A DNA stretch of 64,000 nt from Gyromitra esculenta. Its lineage: Eukaryota > Ascomycota > Pezizomycetes > Pezizales > Discinaceae. Below, in pieces: positions 23,775 through 34,566 of the stretch. Below the pieces are notes generated by a model. That model ran no database searches. It was not told where the DNA came from and saw only the letters and a program-made list of their open reading frames with translations. How positions within the stretch are numbered: position 1 is the first letter of the stretch; each line of letters opens with the position of its first letter. The stretch covers positions 930,001-994,000 of the forward strand of contig JBCAML010000019.1 of assembly GCA_038503075.1 (NCBI GenBank), given 5' to 3'. Both the position numbers and the translations under genes were made by a program.

Positions 23775-25090
23775 ATGTTTGCCCGTCGAAGTCTATTTCG
23801 TGTTCTGACATCATTTCCCAGACTACATATCTCTAAACCTTCATCTACCCCGCACATATCCTATTTTTCCACCCCCATCCGTACTTTCGCAACATCCAGA
23901 ATCGCAAGAATGGTCACTGTTCCAACTATCAAGCTCCAGCCTTCCGGCGATGAAATGCCCCAGGTGGGTTTTGGTCTGTGGAAGGTCACCAACGCGACCT
24001 GTGCCGACCAGGTATACAATGCCATCAAAACTGGCTACAGGCTGTTTGACGGAGCTTTCGGTCAGTTTTTCCTAATTTCGTCCAGTTTGGAAGAAAATTC
24101 GCGCAAATGCTGACTTTTGTTTGGGGTGATCCATCAGACTACGCGAACGAGAAGGAAGCTGGCGAGGGTGTAAGGCGTGCCATCGCCGATGGCCTTGTCA
24201 AGCGTGAAGACCTCTTCATCGTCTCCAAGCTCTGGAACACCTTCCACGACAGGGAGCACGTCATCCCTATCACCAAGCAGTCACTTGAATGGTGGGGTCT
24301 TGAGTACTTTGATTTGTACTACATCCACTTCCGTTAGTTACCCCCACCACACCCCCTCCTCTAGGGAATAACCCCAGCTAACGTCTCTCCCTCCCACAGC
24401 GGTCGCTCTCGAATACGTTGACCCAGCCAAGAGCTACCCCAGTGGCTGGAACACACTCGATGGCCAGATCCGTCAAACCCGCACCCCAATTCAGACCACC
24501 TGGGAAGAGATGGAGAAGCTCGTCGACCAAGGTCTCGCCAGGAACATCGGTGTCTCTAACTTCCAAGGTTCCCTCCTTATGGATCTGCTCCGCTATGCCC
24601 GCATCCGCCCTGCCGTTCTCCAGATCGAGCACCACCCGTACCTCACTCAACCAACCCTAGTCCAGCTCGCCAAAGAGGAGGGCATCGCCGTCACCGCATA
24701 CTCTTCCTTCGGACCCCTAAGTTTCGTGGAGCTCGATTTCCAGAACGCCCACGACACCCCCCCTCTATTCGAACACGACGTCGTCAAAGCAGCAGCCAAG
24801 AAGCACGGAAAGACCCCAGCGCAGGTTCTGCTGAGGTGGGCTACCCAGCGAGGGTTGGCGGTTATCCCGAAATCGAACGCCCAGGAGAGACTATTGCAGA
24901 ACCTGGACGTTACTTCGTGGGATTTGGAAAAATCCGAGCTTGAGGCTATCTCAGCCTTGGACAGGAATCTGAGGTTTAACAACCCTACTGATGTGAGTGT
25001 TTCCCCCCTCCGAATAGTTGTTCTAGGTTGAGTTTGATACTGATTTTTTATGGGGTGTAGTACTTGAGCACCCTTCATATCTTTGCTTAA
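23775..25090 (+). CDS. xyl1: NAD(P)H-dependent D-xylose reductase (aldo-keto reductase)
   Basis: The enzyme reduces D-xylose to xylitol in pentose catabolism. Four exons: 23775-24060, 24138-24332, 24400-24992 and 25061-25090 (367 aa). Aldo-keto reductase tetrad residues are visible: Asp92 (YRLFDGAF), Tyr97 ([11 protein letters not shown]), Lys126 (IVSKLWNT) and His159 (YYIHFP). Xylose-reductase features follow: [40 protein letters not shown] and the cofactor motif IPKSNAQER. The last exon gives the short ending YLSTLHIFA. The usual start for this family corresponds to Met46 (ATG at 23910, [13 protein letters not shown]). The upstream in-frame ATG adds 45 residues rich in Arg, Ser and hydrophobics, with no acidic residue, which looks like a mitochondrial presequence. 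Confidence 0.94.
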
Positions 25091-25966
25091 ACCCCCTGTA
25101 ATATGGATGATTAGCAAAAAAAAAAAAGAACGGCGTGTACTGTTTATTGTAAGATAGAAAGCAATATAGCGATACAAACAGTAACAAAAAAAAAGAGTAC
25201 ATTCTGACCGAGTGATGACTGAATACGCGTGCGTGTGTGTTCAAAACTCCAACCACATTACTCTCCCAATAGGATAAAAACAACTACCTCGGTTGTTCAT
25301 AGCGTACCAAACACGACCACAAGCCCCTCCACCACCAGCAACCTCGGAGCATCCAGAAATCTCCATAACTAGAGGAGAGAGAGAGAAAAACTCTTCACAG
25401 GCAAAGTAACAAGATGACGCTCAAATGAAGAAGCAGTGTAAAGCCCACTCCAAATGCCAGTGCAGAAAGCCACACTTAGGGGAGGGGGGGCTGTGCCGCA
25501 TCTCTCTCAGCTGCCAAGAAACAGTTATCCACGTCCGCCACGCTACACTACGGGGTCAAAAGCGAGTTTGCTTGGCATGTCCACACTTTCCGTCCTCAAG
25601 AGGCGCCAACAAAGCCACACCACAACCAACAACAGAATCTGGGTCGACAACGTGCAAAACATGCATCTCTTGGCCCTCCCCCAGACCTCATCCCGAGTGA
25701 GACCTGAAGCAGAGTGCTAACATTTAAAAAGCACCAACCCACCACCTCCTCTTCCTTCCCCCTTCCCCATCTCTTCCATTTCCTTACAATCGTGTCCTAC
25801 CTACCTGCCATCCACCTACCTACCTACCCACCTACTACCTACTACTTACCTACCTACCTCCTTCCTCCTACCCACAAATAACACAAACCCCCACCCCAAC
25901 CACAAATAAACACACGCCTCCCACCCCCCATCCCCCAACCGCTACAAAGAAATAAAAAATAAAATT
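25091..25966. other. Spacer ending in a pyrimidine-rich leader
   Basis: There is no supported gene before 25967. The right third (about 25740-25960) is very C/T-rich with (CCTA)n/(CTAC)n runs, like the promoter and leader of highly expressed fungal genes. Overlapping short frames at 25425-25720 look random. Confidence 0.5.
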
Positions 25967-26092
25967 ATGCCTTTCACCTACTCTAAAAACTTCAACGTCG
26001 GTAACCGCGCCGGCTTCGGTTTCTCTGCGGGAAAACACGGCGTCAGACCTAACTTCCGGTTCCGACTGTGTGGGTTCAATTGCTTCCGTTAA
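25967..26092 (+). CDS. Candidate 41-aa basic microprotein
   Basis: The ORF begins MPFTYSKNFNVGNRAGFGF and ends CGFNCFR. It is 41 codons, basic and rich in Phe, Gly, Asn and Arg, with no acidic residue and two Cys near the C-terminus. Its ATG follows an A-rich context (AAAATTATGCC) at the end of a 200-nt pyrimidine-rich leader with no competing long ORF, and codon composition is GC3-biased like neighbouring real genes. I do not recognise the family and predict no function. It could also be a chance ORF inside a long untranslated or non-coding transcript. Confidence 0.4.
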   Translation: MPFTYSKNFNVGNRAGFGFSAGKHGVRPNFRFRLCGFNCFR

Positions 26093-26933
26093 AGCTCCTC
26101 CCCTCCCCCCTCCCCTCGGGGGTTCGTTTCCCTCTTTTCTACTGATTAGGGTGGGACGGGGCGGGGGGGGTTGTATGAGTTTGGTTGTGTTAACGGGAGA
26201 GGGTGTGAAGGGTGAAGGGTGAAGGGTGAAGGGTGAAGGGGGAGTTTTTTTCCGATATATAGATGCGAAAAAGCAATTGAGTGAATCAGCGGAACGGGTG
26301 TGGTGGGTTGCTACCGCTTGATACCTGGAATTATCTTGGCTTTTTTATTTTATTTAACTTTTCTACGTTCCTTGCGGAGGGATTCCTTTTTCTTTTTATT
26401 TCTTTTCTTTTCTTTTTCTAAGCGATCAGGTAGTTTAGGCAGTTAGTTAGTTAGTTGATTAGTTTTTTTTTGATATATACATGTATACATGGAGCTTATA
26501 TACCTATGGTGGATATGAATGAGGGTTTACGACGCGTTACGATTATTGGGGGGCTTTTTTTTCTTTTCTTCATGGTGATGTTTTTTTTGCTTGGTCAGCT
26601 ACGATTCTGCTACAGTTCGGTTCTTCTAATTCCTATCAATGAAAAAGCCAAACGAATCTCTCCCCTCAAATTCCCGACCCTAAAGCTTTCAGTTTAGTTC
26701 CGAGTGATAGACCAGGATTCACGCGTTGCATCAATGTCAATGATAGAGAGAGTAGGTAGCACACAGCAATAAATATCGGTTTTATTGGCCCATCACTAAT
26801 CATAAGCAGCATCATTCAACGCTTCGCTTACAGAAAAGCCAAAAAAACAAAACAAAAAACAAAAAAGCAAATCATTCGCGCGTTAAAATAAAATACATCT
26901 CCAAAAAAAAAACAAGAACAAAAAAAACAAGAG
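26093..26933. other. Spacer, 3' flank of the microprotein candidate and of dur3
   Basis: No gene is seen. The stretch contains the GTGAAGG tandem repeat at 26205-26239, T-rich runs and one TACATGTA at 26478. The 80-codon frame at 26455-26697 crosses poly-T tracts and is rejected. Confidence 0.5.
26205..26239. repeat. (GTGAAGG)5 short tandem repeat
   Basis: Five perfect 7-nt units lie directly downstream of the 41-aa ORF. Confidence 0.9.
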
Positions 26934-29278
26934 TTACTGTTCAGCAACCTTATCTTTAGCACTCTTATCTGACTCTTCCGGCTGATTAACTACTCTTCCT
27001 TGGATCGCAGGACCTCTTTGGCCTCTGATGTCTAGGTAGATAGACTTGAAAGTATGTGCCATTGACTTCCGGCCCTCCCAGAGCGGGTAGATACCGACGC
27101 AGAGACTATAATCTCGTTAGTTTTTTTCTATCTATATCAAAAGTAACGAGTGGAGTAAAAAAAAAAACCATACCTTGAGAAGAACAGCCACATAATCCCA
27201 ACCGTAACCCAGCCCGTAAAGAATTTCTTGCTAAACACATATCCGCTACCGTACATGGGGAACGGCCACAAAACCAATAAAGCAAGTGTCATAACCACCG
27301 TGATGATTCTCGCAATCTTTGCAGATTTCGTCAATGCCTTTTGCTTCGCCTCTTCGTCCTCCGAGCCCTGCGAGCTATTCCGGTCCGCGCCGGGGACGAG
27401 CTCTAAATCTACGTTCGCATCCGCGGCGATATCGTGGTCGTCGCCTCGGCGGATCTGGCGCATGGATTCGTAGTCGTAGTTATCGGGGCCGAATGCAAGA
27501 GTCAATACAGGGACGAAGAGGACGGGTGAGAGAAGTGCGACGACGTTGCCGGCAAGCATGGGCATGTTCTCGCCACTGGTCACGACGCTGATTTCGCCGT
27601 ATTTGGCTTTAGCGGTGACGAGCCACGCGGTTAAGCTGCAGGCAAGACCTAGGATTGGGGATAGGGTTGCGGCATATGCATTTTGTCTCTTCCAGAGCAA
27701 TGTTAAGCTTGCTGGCAGGACAGCGCTGGAAATGATCACGCCCATGAGGAGGTACAGGTAGCCCATAGAGACACCGATGTAGAATAATGCTACACTGAAT
27801 GCGGCCATCAGGAAACCGAAGGCAACGACACACATGTGGGACATATAGATCAAGCTCTTTCCGGTTGCTTTGGGGTTGATGTAGGTCTGGTACACGTCGT
27901 AGGTGAAGATACTCGAGACAGCGATCAGTTCGGCGGAGGTGGCGGAGGTAACGGCCATGAAGATGAGAAGAAGTGTGCAAGCAGCTCCCCCCTTGCCTAG
28001 TATTGCGACTGCTGCATTAGGGAGAACCAATCCAGCGTTGACATCGGCGGCAGACATCCTAAGCGGGTATGTTGGGAACGCAGGATTGGTCTCGAGAGCC
28101 AAACATGCAAGTCCCATAGTCGTAGCTGCGAGCCATGGAATCGCGAACCAGGAGAGACCACCAAGAACGTATCCGGGGAGAGCAGAAGCAGGAGACGCGG
28201 AGATGGCCTTGTTGAAGTATCCGTTGTCACAGAAGACAGTTCCAAAGTTACCAACGATGTTGATAACGAAGAAGACCGCGCCCTCTGTCGACTGCATCGT
28301 CAAGTAACTCCCACCAGCATTGCCAGCGACCGGGTGTGCCTTTGCTGCTTCGACGAGGAGATCATAGACCTTTCCTGGCGAACCAAGCAGAGGTGATGTA
28401 GCATAGGTCGTGAATGCAAAGATGAAAATGATGACAAGGATAATCACAGTATGGACGTAATCCGTGAGGAAGGTTGCCCTGTCGCTTTGTTAGAAACTTC
28501 GTGTGTCTTCCAGCCAACATTAATCGGTACTTACTTGATACCTCCGAAAAGGGTGTACACGATAACACCAACCGGCAGCAAAAAGCAAGCTGCGACGGTA
28601 TGCATGCCAGTCAACGAAGTCACGACCGCAGAACCTCCGGTCAACAGCATTGCCGTGACCCTAATATCCCGTTGCCGTCAGGAAACCCGTATCCAATTCT
28701 AGTAACTCCACTCAAATATAGAGAGAGAGAGACAGCTTACAAGATATTCGTGCACAGCCCAAAGACCATGAATGTGATATGTGCATACATCCCATACCGC
28801 GCCCTAATGACCTCGAGAAACGTGTGTGCATTGGGAGCCTTGCGTTTCAACTCGATAGCCAGAGTAGCAAACAACAAAATCTGCACCGTCGCGCCAGAAG
28901 CGTACCAGAACGGGCCCGAAACACCATATCGGTATGCAACGCCGGAACTCTGCAGTAATGTGGCTGCCCACGTCCACGATGATACGACAGCTGATGCTAC
29001 CAGTCCCGTCTTCACCGTCCGCCCTGCTGTGCTGAACATCTCGGATGTCTGTACTTCATTCTGGTATCTGGAAACGTCAGCGATTTCTGACTATCAGTTT
29101 GATGCCTTCTCCCATCAATTGCTGGCTGGCTGGATGGATGGATGGATGGAATTGCTGCTGTATACCTTTTCAGAGCCCATGTCGTTCCAATCATACCAAG
29201 AGCAAAAGCGAATCCTAACCCAAGAACAATCCCATACCCAAATCCCTGGGACAGCGGGGTCTGGTGTGGTGTAGACAT
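26934..29278 (-). CDS. dur3: Urea/polyamine transporter of the sodium:solute symporter family (Dur3)
   Basis: This is a plasma-membrane active urea importer used under nitrogen limitation. Five exons: 29278-29166, 29067-28741, 28660-28535, 28478-27174 and 27105-26934 (680 aa, normal for Dur3); phases are consistent throughout. The sequence shows about 15 hydrophobic segments. Family blocks are [81 protein letters not shown] and [15 protein letters not shown]. The C-terminal cytosolic tail is [26 protein letters not shown] is chosen as the start because homologues begin just before the first membrane helix. An in-frame ATG at 29377 would add 33 residues made mostly by microsatellites (poly-Ile, poly-Asp). 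A short acidic loop ([14 protein letters not shown]) lies between late helices. Confidence 0.95.
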
Positions 29279-29331
29279 CTCGAGGTTGTAGTCGTCGTCG
29301 TCGTCGTCCCCAGTCACTTGAGATATAGGTT

Positions 29332-29358
29332 TAATAATAATAATAATAATAATAATAA
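29332..29358. repeat. (TAA)9 microsatellite upstream of dur3
   Basis: Nine perfect units lie 54-80 nt upstream of the preferred dur3 start. Read on the minus strand in the dur3 frame they would encode poly-Ile if the upstream ATG at 29377 were used. Confidence 0.9.
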
Positions 29359-29473
29359 CGGCCAATTGACCAAGCACCAGCCAGCAAAGTTGGAGGGGGG
29401 AGGGTGAGAAAAGGATCCCAAAAGATACGGCACTGGGAACGATTGAAAGAAAGAAAAAAGGCGATGGCCAGGG

Positions 29474-29570
29474 CTTATATATATATTCTCGGTATCAATT
29501 CTATCTGCAATAGTGCGATCGGTATCGATATCCCCAATCCGATGCCGGGGATTCTTTCCCTTGTCTATCT
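29474..29570 (-). promoter_or_regulatory. Putative dur3 promoter: TATA-like run and GATA-factor sites
   Basis: On the minus strand, two AGATAG sites (plus-strand CTATCT at 29501-29506 and 29565-29570) lie about 220-290 nt upstream of the start codon. An ATATATATA run lies at 29478-29486. The sites match the HGATAR core bound by AreA/NIT2-type nitrogen regulators, which control urea uptake in other filamentous fungi. The functional role here is inferred. Confidence 0.4.
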
Positions 29571-31387
29571 CAGCCCACTTGCATATCTTAATCTCGAAGC
29601 AATGTCCCACTGACTCTGGTAAGATATGCCCTCCCGGAGATGTGGGGGGGGTAGAGGATAGAGGACAGAGGATAGAGGATAGAGGACTCGTTTCAGTGGG
29701 GTTGAGTAAATGATACAGGTCAAGACAAGGCCAGACCGGAGATGCATGAACGGCACACAGATGTTCGACTACTCAGCTCTGCCCAGCTCTCGAACGAAAA
29801 GATCGCGGAAGCCCGATAAGGCCCGAGACTTCCCTGCTCTCGCGCCCACAAGCGAAGGGCGGGTATGTAGCCCAACGTCCGCTACCACTGTACAGCAGCA
29901 CACGACTAGAGTAGATCCATGTCGCATTTCCGGCTTATCGCAGCGGACTCGAATCCGACACGCGCTGCTGGTACCTCCAGGGCTCCGGGGGAGAGCGTGC
30001 ATGTAGGTAATTCGGTTTGGCAAACGCAACACTGCTCGCCGCCGATAAGCCCAGCTCTGTATCTCTCTCTTCCCCCCCAGATCCGCGTCAGCCAAGGCGA
30101 TGTCTGTATGCACTGTATATATACACGTATATATATATCTAATAAGAAAAAGTAACTCTCGTGGAAAGTACAGACACGCGACCACGGCGACCGCAGTCGC
30201 AAATGACAGTCCAGCCAGCCAGCTCTCTCAGCCAGGGAGAGCAAACCAGAGACAGTCCAAGGCCGACGATTCCTACCCGGCTACACCCTACACCCCTTAG
30301 CATATCATATACACACAAGACCGGAATGTACTCCAAGCAGGAGATGGGCAAACTAGAAAAGCAGATTCGGTTGTTGTTGCTAGGAATCGGTTGAAGAACT
30401 GATCGAGTAAGAGCCCTTCGGCCTTATCTATTGCTCGTCTATCGGGGCCTGCGGTCCATGGTCCATGGATCTCGCCTACCGACCGACCGACCGCGTCCCA
30501 TCCCTCCCTCACCCGGTTGTCACCGATTGCTGCCCTACCTCTGCGACTGACCGGCGAATCACCGCTCGCCATCGTGCATTAGAGAATTTTCACATCAGTT
30601 TCTCAGTTCTAATATTCTGCCAAAGCTTAGCTAAAAACCCTAACCTCGATGGCTTCCCTGGATAACTACAGGAAGGGACAATCTGACCACTAAAAACAAA
30701 TACGAGCATTACACCCTCGACCAACGGCTCAAGAGGGGGGGAGGGGGGGGAAGGGTTTAATAGAAACCATACTGTCATTTCAGATGAAAATATCTCCGTA
30801 GCCCCGAAGATAGCTCGAAAACCCCACAAAGCCACACACGTGTGTGTGTGTGTGTGATATCTCAAATAAACTACAGTTGCATGCAGAAGGGGAAGAAAGA
30901 AAGAAAGAAAGAGAAAAAAGAAACCCCAACTCTGGAAGCCAGATCGCAATCAACGGTACAACCATAACTGCACCACCAAAAGCACCCCCCCCCACGTCGT
31001 ATAGTACTGTCATTAGCCAACCCTCCCAACACCCACCTACCCAACCACACCTCTTGCTTTGCCGCACGGACCGTCAAGTACCGCTACCGGTCGTTCAATG
31101 TGGCGTTCATGTCGTGAAAGGAGGAGGGGTTCTAATCACAGACCGTACATACGGACGAGAGGAGAAGGAAAAAACCAAGTATTGGTTTCACCTTAATCCA
31201 GCCTCCAGCCTTATGCTGACCTTCAAGCCACGAACAGCCCAACACAACATTCTAACAGGGAGGGAGGGTAATTCGAAGGGAAAGAAAGGAAAGTTAAAAA
31301 AGAGACTCCATTGTAGTAACAAATTAAGATAACCCCCCCCCCCCCCATCTCAGCCAAAAAAAAACTGAAAATTACAATATCCCCGTT

Positions 31388-32040
31388 CTATGAATACTGA
31401 GGAGGAGGACTCGATTTCTGATAAGACACCGGTACATGTTGCAGCCCCATCCCCCCTCCTCCTCCATCCTGCTGTATGTTCTTCTGGTGTACTCCTCCAG
31501 TTTGCTGGTGATGAGGAGGGCCTTGCTGGAGCGGACCTCGGCTTTCCATCGCTTTGATCTCGCTGCCGCTTGTTCGCTGACGATAGTTACACGATCCGCA
31601 CCAGAATTCCTATACATATTCGCGTTAGTTGGTTAGTACGAACGCACCTAGATTGGGTGTTTCTCCGTAAGAGGCCCCGAGGGGGGGGTGTAAGAGGGGG
31701 TACCTTTTTCCATTGTACCGGGATGAGCGGAACGAAACAGAACGTGATGAATTTACGACGGTTCATCACATATGCTTTTCACGGGGGGGTTAGCTATGTT
31801 CCTCTTCCTCACTGCTACCTGCGCTGCGGAGGGAGGGAGGGAGGGAGGTGTTGTTTCGAACCTGAAGGATTCCTGCATCCCTATACCACGAATTATGAGT
31901 TAGTGAACACCAGTCTAACTGCGGTAAGAAATCGACAGTGTGGAACAAGGCGAGTGATTACATACATTACACAGAACCGGCAATTGCTTATCGGCCGGCG
32001 AAGAAAAGTCCTGCACCCCAACCGTGAAGCAGAAAAACAT
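31388..32040 (-). CDS. Small fungal zinc-ribbon protein (four exons)
   Basis: The 128-aa protein is rebuilt from exons 32040-31966, 31880-31862 (a 19-nt microexon), 31774-31704 and 31609-31388. It begins MFFCFTVGVQDF. Splicing creates CNGC (first knuckle) followed by RNPSAYVMNRRKFITF, then FCFVPLIPVQWKK, and after the third intron EFWCGSCNYRQRTSGS with the second CxxC knuckle. The two knuckles flanking a hydrophobic FVPLIP segment match widespread small fungal proteins often annotated only as hypothetical or zinc-ribbon. The C-terminal 55 residues are Gln/Gly/Pro-rich (GPLQQGPPHHQQTGG). All junction phases fit, and no single exon is long enough for a plain ORF search to recognise. The molecular function is unknown; membrane association through the hydrophobic segment is possible. 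Confidence 0.82.
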
Positions 32041-33893
32041 CTTGCAAAGCTCTCTCTCTCTCTCTCTCAGTTTGTTGCTCTGCGCGCGTGCAAGTATGCA
32101 GTAATATAGTCCCCTACGAAGGTACGGTAGACGGATGTATATATCTGATGCTGTAGCTCAGCTGTGTACAGCTTCGAGAAAACGCGCGATGGAGCACGGT
32201 TATAAGTCCTGAGCTCAGTAGCACGAAAGGGCCAAGGGCCTTGGCTGGCGCTTTGCACGCGTCATGGTGGCTACTTGTGGCTGTGCAGATACCGTTTGCA
32301 GCGCTTGGCTGCACTGTTTTGGCCTTGTTGCGCGAATGCCCAGAAGCGGTGACGACGCCTCCCAAGAGTTCTCTGTGTGACGGTAAATATATCATCGTCT
32401 GTCACTCGCTCGCTGTGTGGGATGATGTCTGCACCTCTATAGAGGCTTCTGGCTATGCCCATTTGCCGTCAAGCCCTGGCTCGCTTTGTGTCTGCTCCCA
32501 TGGCCCCTCTATCGCTTCTACATAGATCATCGTTGAGAGTCCGTGCTGTTAAATACTAACTATACACGCGAGGATAAACTACCCGGAAAGCCCTGCCTTG
32601 CAGTTCAGATTAAAGGCCTAACTCAGGGCCATTTTAGCAAGATTCCAACTACATACATTGTCCAACGCAGCCCAGTGAGTGTTGTGCTATTCAGCAAGGA
32701 AAGAAAAGAAAGCCTGGTGGCACCTAACCGTCGCACAATAAACTTCAAATACCGACAAAGTTGCACCTAAATGTGGCTGGTGCCGATCAAACAGTGATCT
32801 TTTCCATCCCTAATACAGCTAAGCTTCTAGAAAACGGCCTTACGCTCTGTGTTGTTTCCGGAAACATTCGAAGAGCGCCTACCTAGGTAGTCGACAAGAA
32901 TGGGCTCCTCGTAGTTAGTATCTTTAGGTAGCGTTACGTGATGCGATGGGTTGACGAGAAGCAATGGGTGGTCCGTCAATATTAGATTACTATCGCAGAC
33001 CCCTGCTTCGCAACCATGCATACCACCCTTCTTTATCCACACTCCATCCACGCTTATATGAACTACGCAAATATCGGTCGAACCGTGTACCTACTCCATA
33101 CCTAGCATATCAGACATACATGTAGCTAAGCACCTAATACCGCACGTTTAGAGGCGGCATCTACTTTAGCTAAGCTGTCAACTGCTAGAGTAGAGCGATA
33201 GCTAAACGCATACGGGTGCTAAAGACTCCGTCACACCGTGCTCCAGGGAGTGAGCCAATCCAGTGTAGCCACACAGAAAACCCTACCCAGGAACATACTG
33301 TCCGCAGTGACAGGTGTTATTGGGTTTTCTTGGCTGGTAGTGTGTTGGATGCGTACATGTATGAAATGCTGAAACGCTCTGTGCTCTTGGCAGTGAATCG
33401 TGGTCCTCTAGATCTACTTACGGTACTTAAACTTATTCTCAATGCCTAAAGGGATATGTAATCCGTTACGCCTGGATCGTAAAACCACGTGTATGAAGGG
33501 CGTTGACGCCGGCGATATAGGATGACTGGCAGTGTAGATATTCTGCATCTTCTCAGCCTACATCCTGACAGCGTTCTAGAAAATACCAGAACCCGTCCAA
33601 GACATGACTAAACCCTATTAGAGGTAGAAATTATGAATAGGAACGGATGCTTCTGTTCTACAACCCTTATTTGCGCGTCAAGCTTAGGCTAATTGTCCTG
33701 CCAGCCACATCACAGCAATTGAGAATCTGAATGGCATCCATTAAGCATTGGAAAGAAAAAAAAAAGAAATAACCCCATTTTAACGAGTAAAGAACTAAGA
33801 ACTTGTATACACAGCAAACAATCCGCACCAGCGAACCCAGTACACCACACCACTATAACCAGTCTTCTCCCATTACGAAAAAAATCCACAAAA
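32041..33893. other. Spacer without a supported gene
   Basis: It begins with a (CT)n tract in the zinc-ribbon gene's leader. The rest carries only short, motif-free frames, with TACATGTA at 33117 and 33354. The 3' flank of the Sec61-beta gene is at the right end. Confidence 0.5.
32050..32068. repeat. (CT)n microsatellite in the 5' leader of the zinc-ribbon gene
   Basis: Nineteen nucleotides of perfect CT dinucleotide repeat lie 10-28 nt upstream of the minus-strand start codon. Confidence 0.9.
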
Positions 33894-34566
33894 TTAAGCA
33901 CCAAATTTCCTGCTGACCTTGGCGATGACTACAGGGGGGTGACCACAGTTAGCATGCACGCACGAACTAATCCAAGTTTTTTCAAGCTGGGCTACTGGGC
34001 TATCTTACTGTGCATAGCAACAACGCTGAAGATGAAACCTAAAGACAGGACCAACACAACAACCGGGTCGACCTTGAGTCCGGGGGACTCGTCAGTGTAC
34101 AGCTTCAACATGGTGCTGCTGCTGCCACCTGCGCCGGCTGCGCGGGTGCTAGAGGGACGAGCATTTGCAACCTGCGCAGCCCTGTCGGCGGCGGTCTTTC
34201 GGCGCATTACAGCCTTGGGGCCGCCGGGGACTGAGGGAGATGATGTCCGGGCGGAGCGGACATCGCGTTCGGAGCCGGAGGTGGCACCGGTGGGAGAAGT
34301 TGCGCGGGGTGATGCAGACTAGAGAAAGTAGGTGTTAGCGAGTGGATCCTGGTGATGGTGATGGTGAATTGGAGGCGAGAGCTATGGGAAGACAGCGGAG
34401 GGTTAGATTGAGCAATCCCGCAGTTCTCAATCTATCCGCCTCCCCTCGTGTACACTCAACTGACTCCCATAGCTCTCTTCCTCTGGCTCTTCTCTTCCGA
34501 GAAACCTGTCATCGCGCGAAAAGGCCACGAGACATCGAAATCAAGGAAACCAACGGAACGTACCAT
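33894..34566 (-). CDS. sbh1: Protein transport protein Sec61 subunit beta
   Basis: This is the tail-anchored beta subunit of the ER Sec61 translocon. Exons are 34566-34564 (the ATG alone), 34318-34009 and 33928-33894 (115 aa). The start codon is followed at once by a GTACGT donor, and the acceptor at 34319 has a GCTAAC branch site, giving MSASPRATSPTG. The middle is disordered and Ser/Pro-rich. The conserved block RRKTAADRAAQ, STRAAGAGGSSSTMLKLY and TDESPGLKVDPVVVLV is unmistakable. It leads into the single C-terminal membrane segment (VVLVLSLGFIFSVVAM) and the lumenal tip IIAKVSRKFGA. The 245-nt first intron is longer than its neighbours. Without the split start codon there is no upstream ATG in this frame; the internal Met at RRKT would lose half of the N-terminal domain. 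Confidence 0.94.

Larger units (their letters stand above)
29279..31387. other. Upstream region of dur3 and spacer
   Basis: About 2.1 kb without a supported gene. It includes (GTC)n at 29290-29307, (TAA)9, GATA-type sites and a TATA-like run in the dur3 upstream region, then an AGAGGATAGAGGAC minisatellite near 29650-29690. Further right are a (TG)8 tract at 30841-30856, an adjoining GAAA tract and long C/A homopolymers. The frames here overlap these simple repeats. Confidence 0.55.

Noticed and set aside
28474..29274. 266-codon ORF antisense to dur3, plus other frames at 27228-28307
   Set aside because: They are shadows of the dur3 exons; the opposite strand has full family motifs and matching splice phases.
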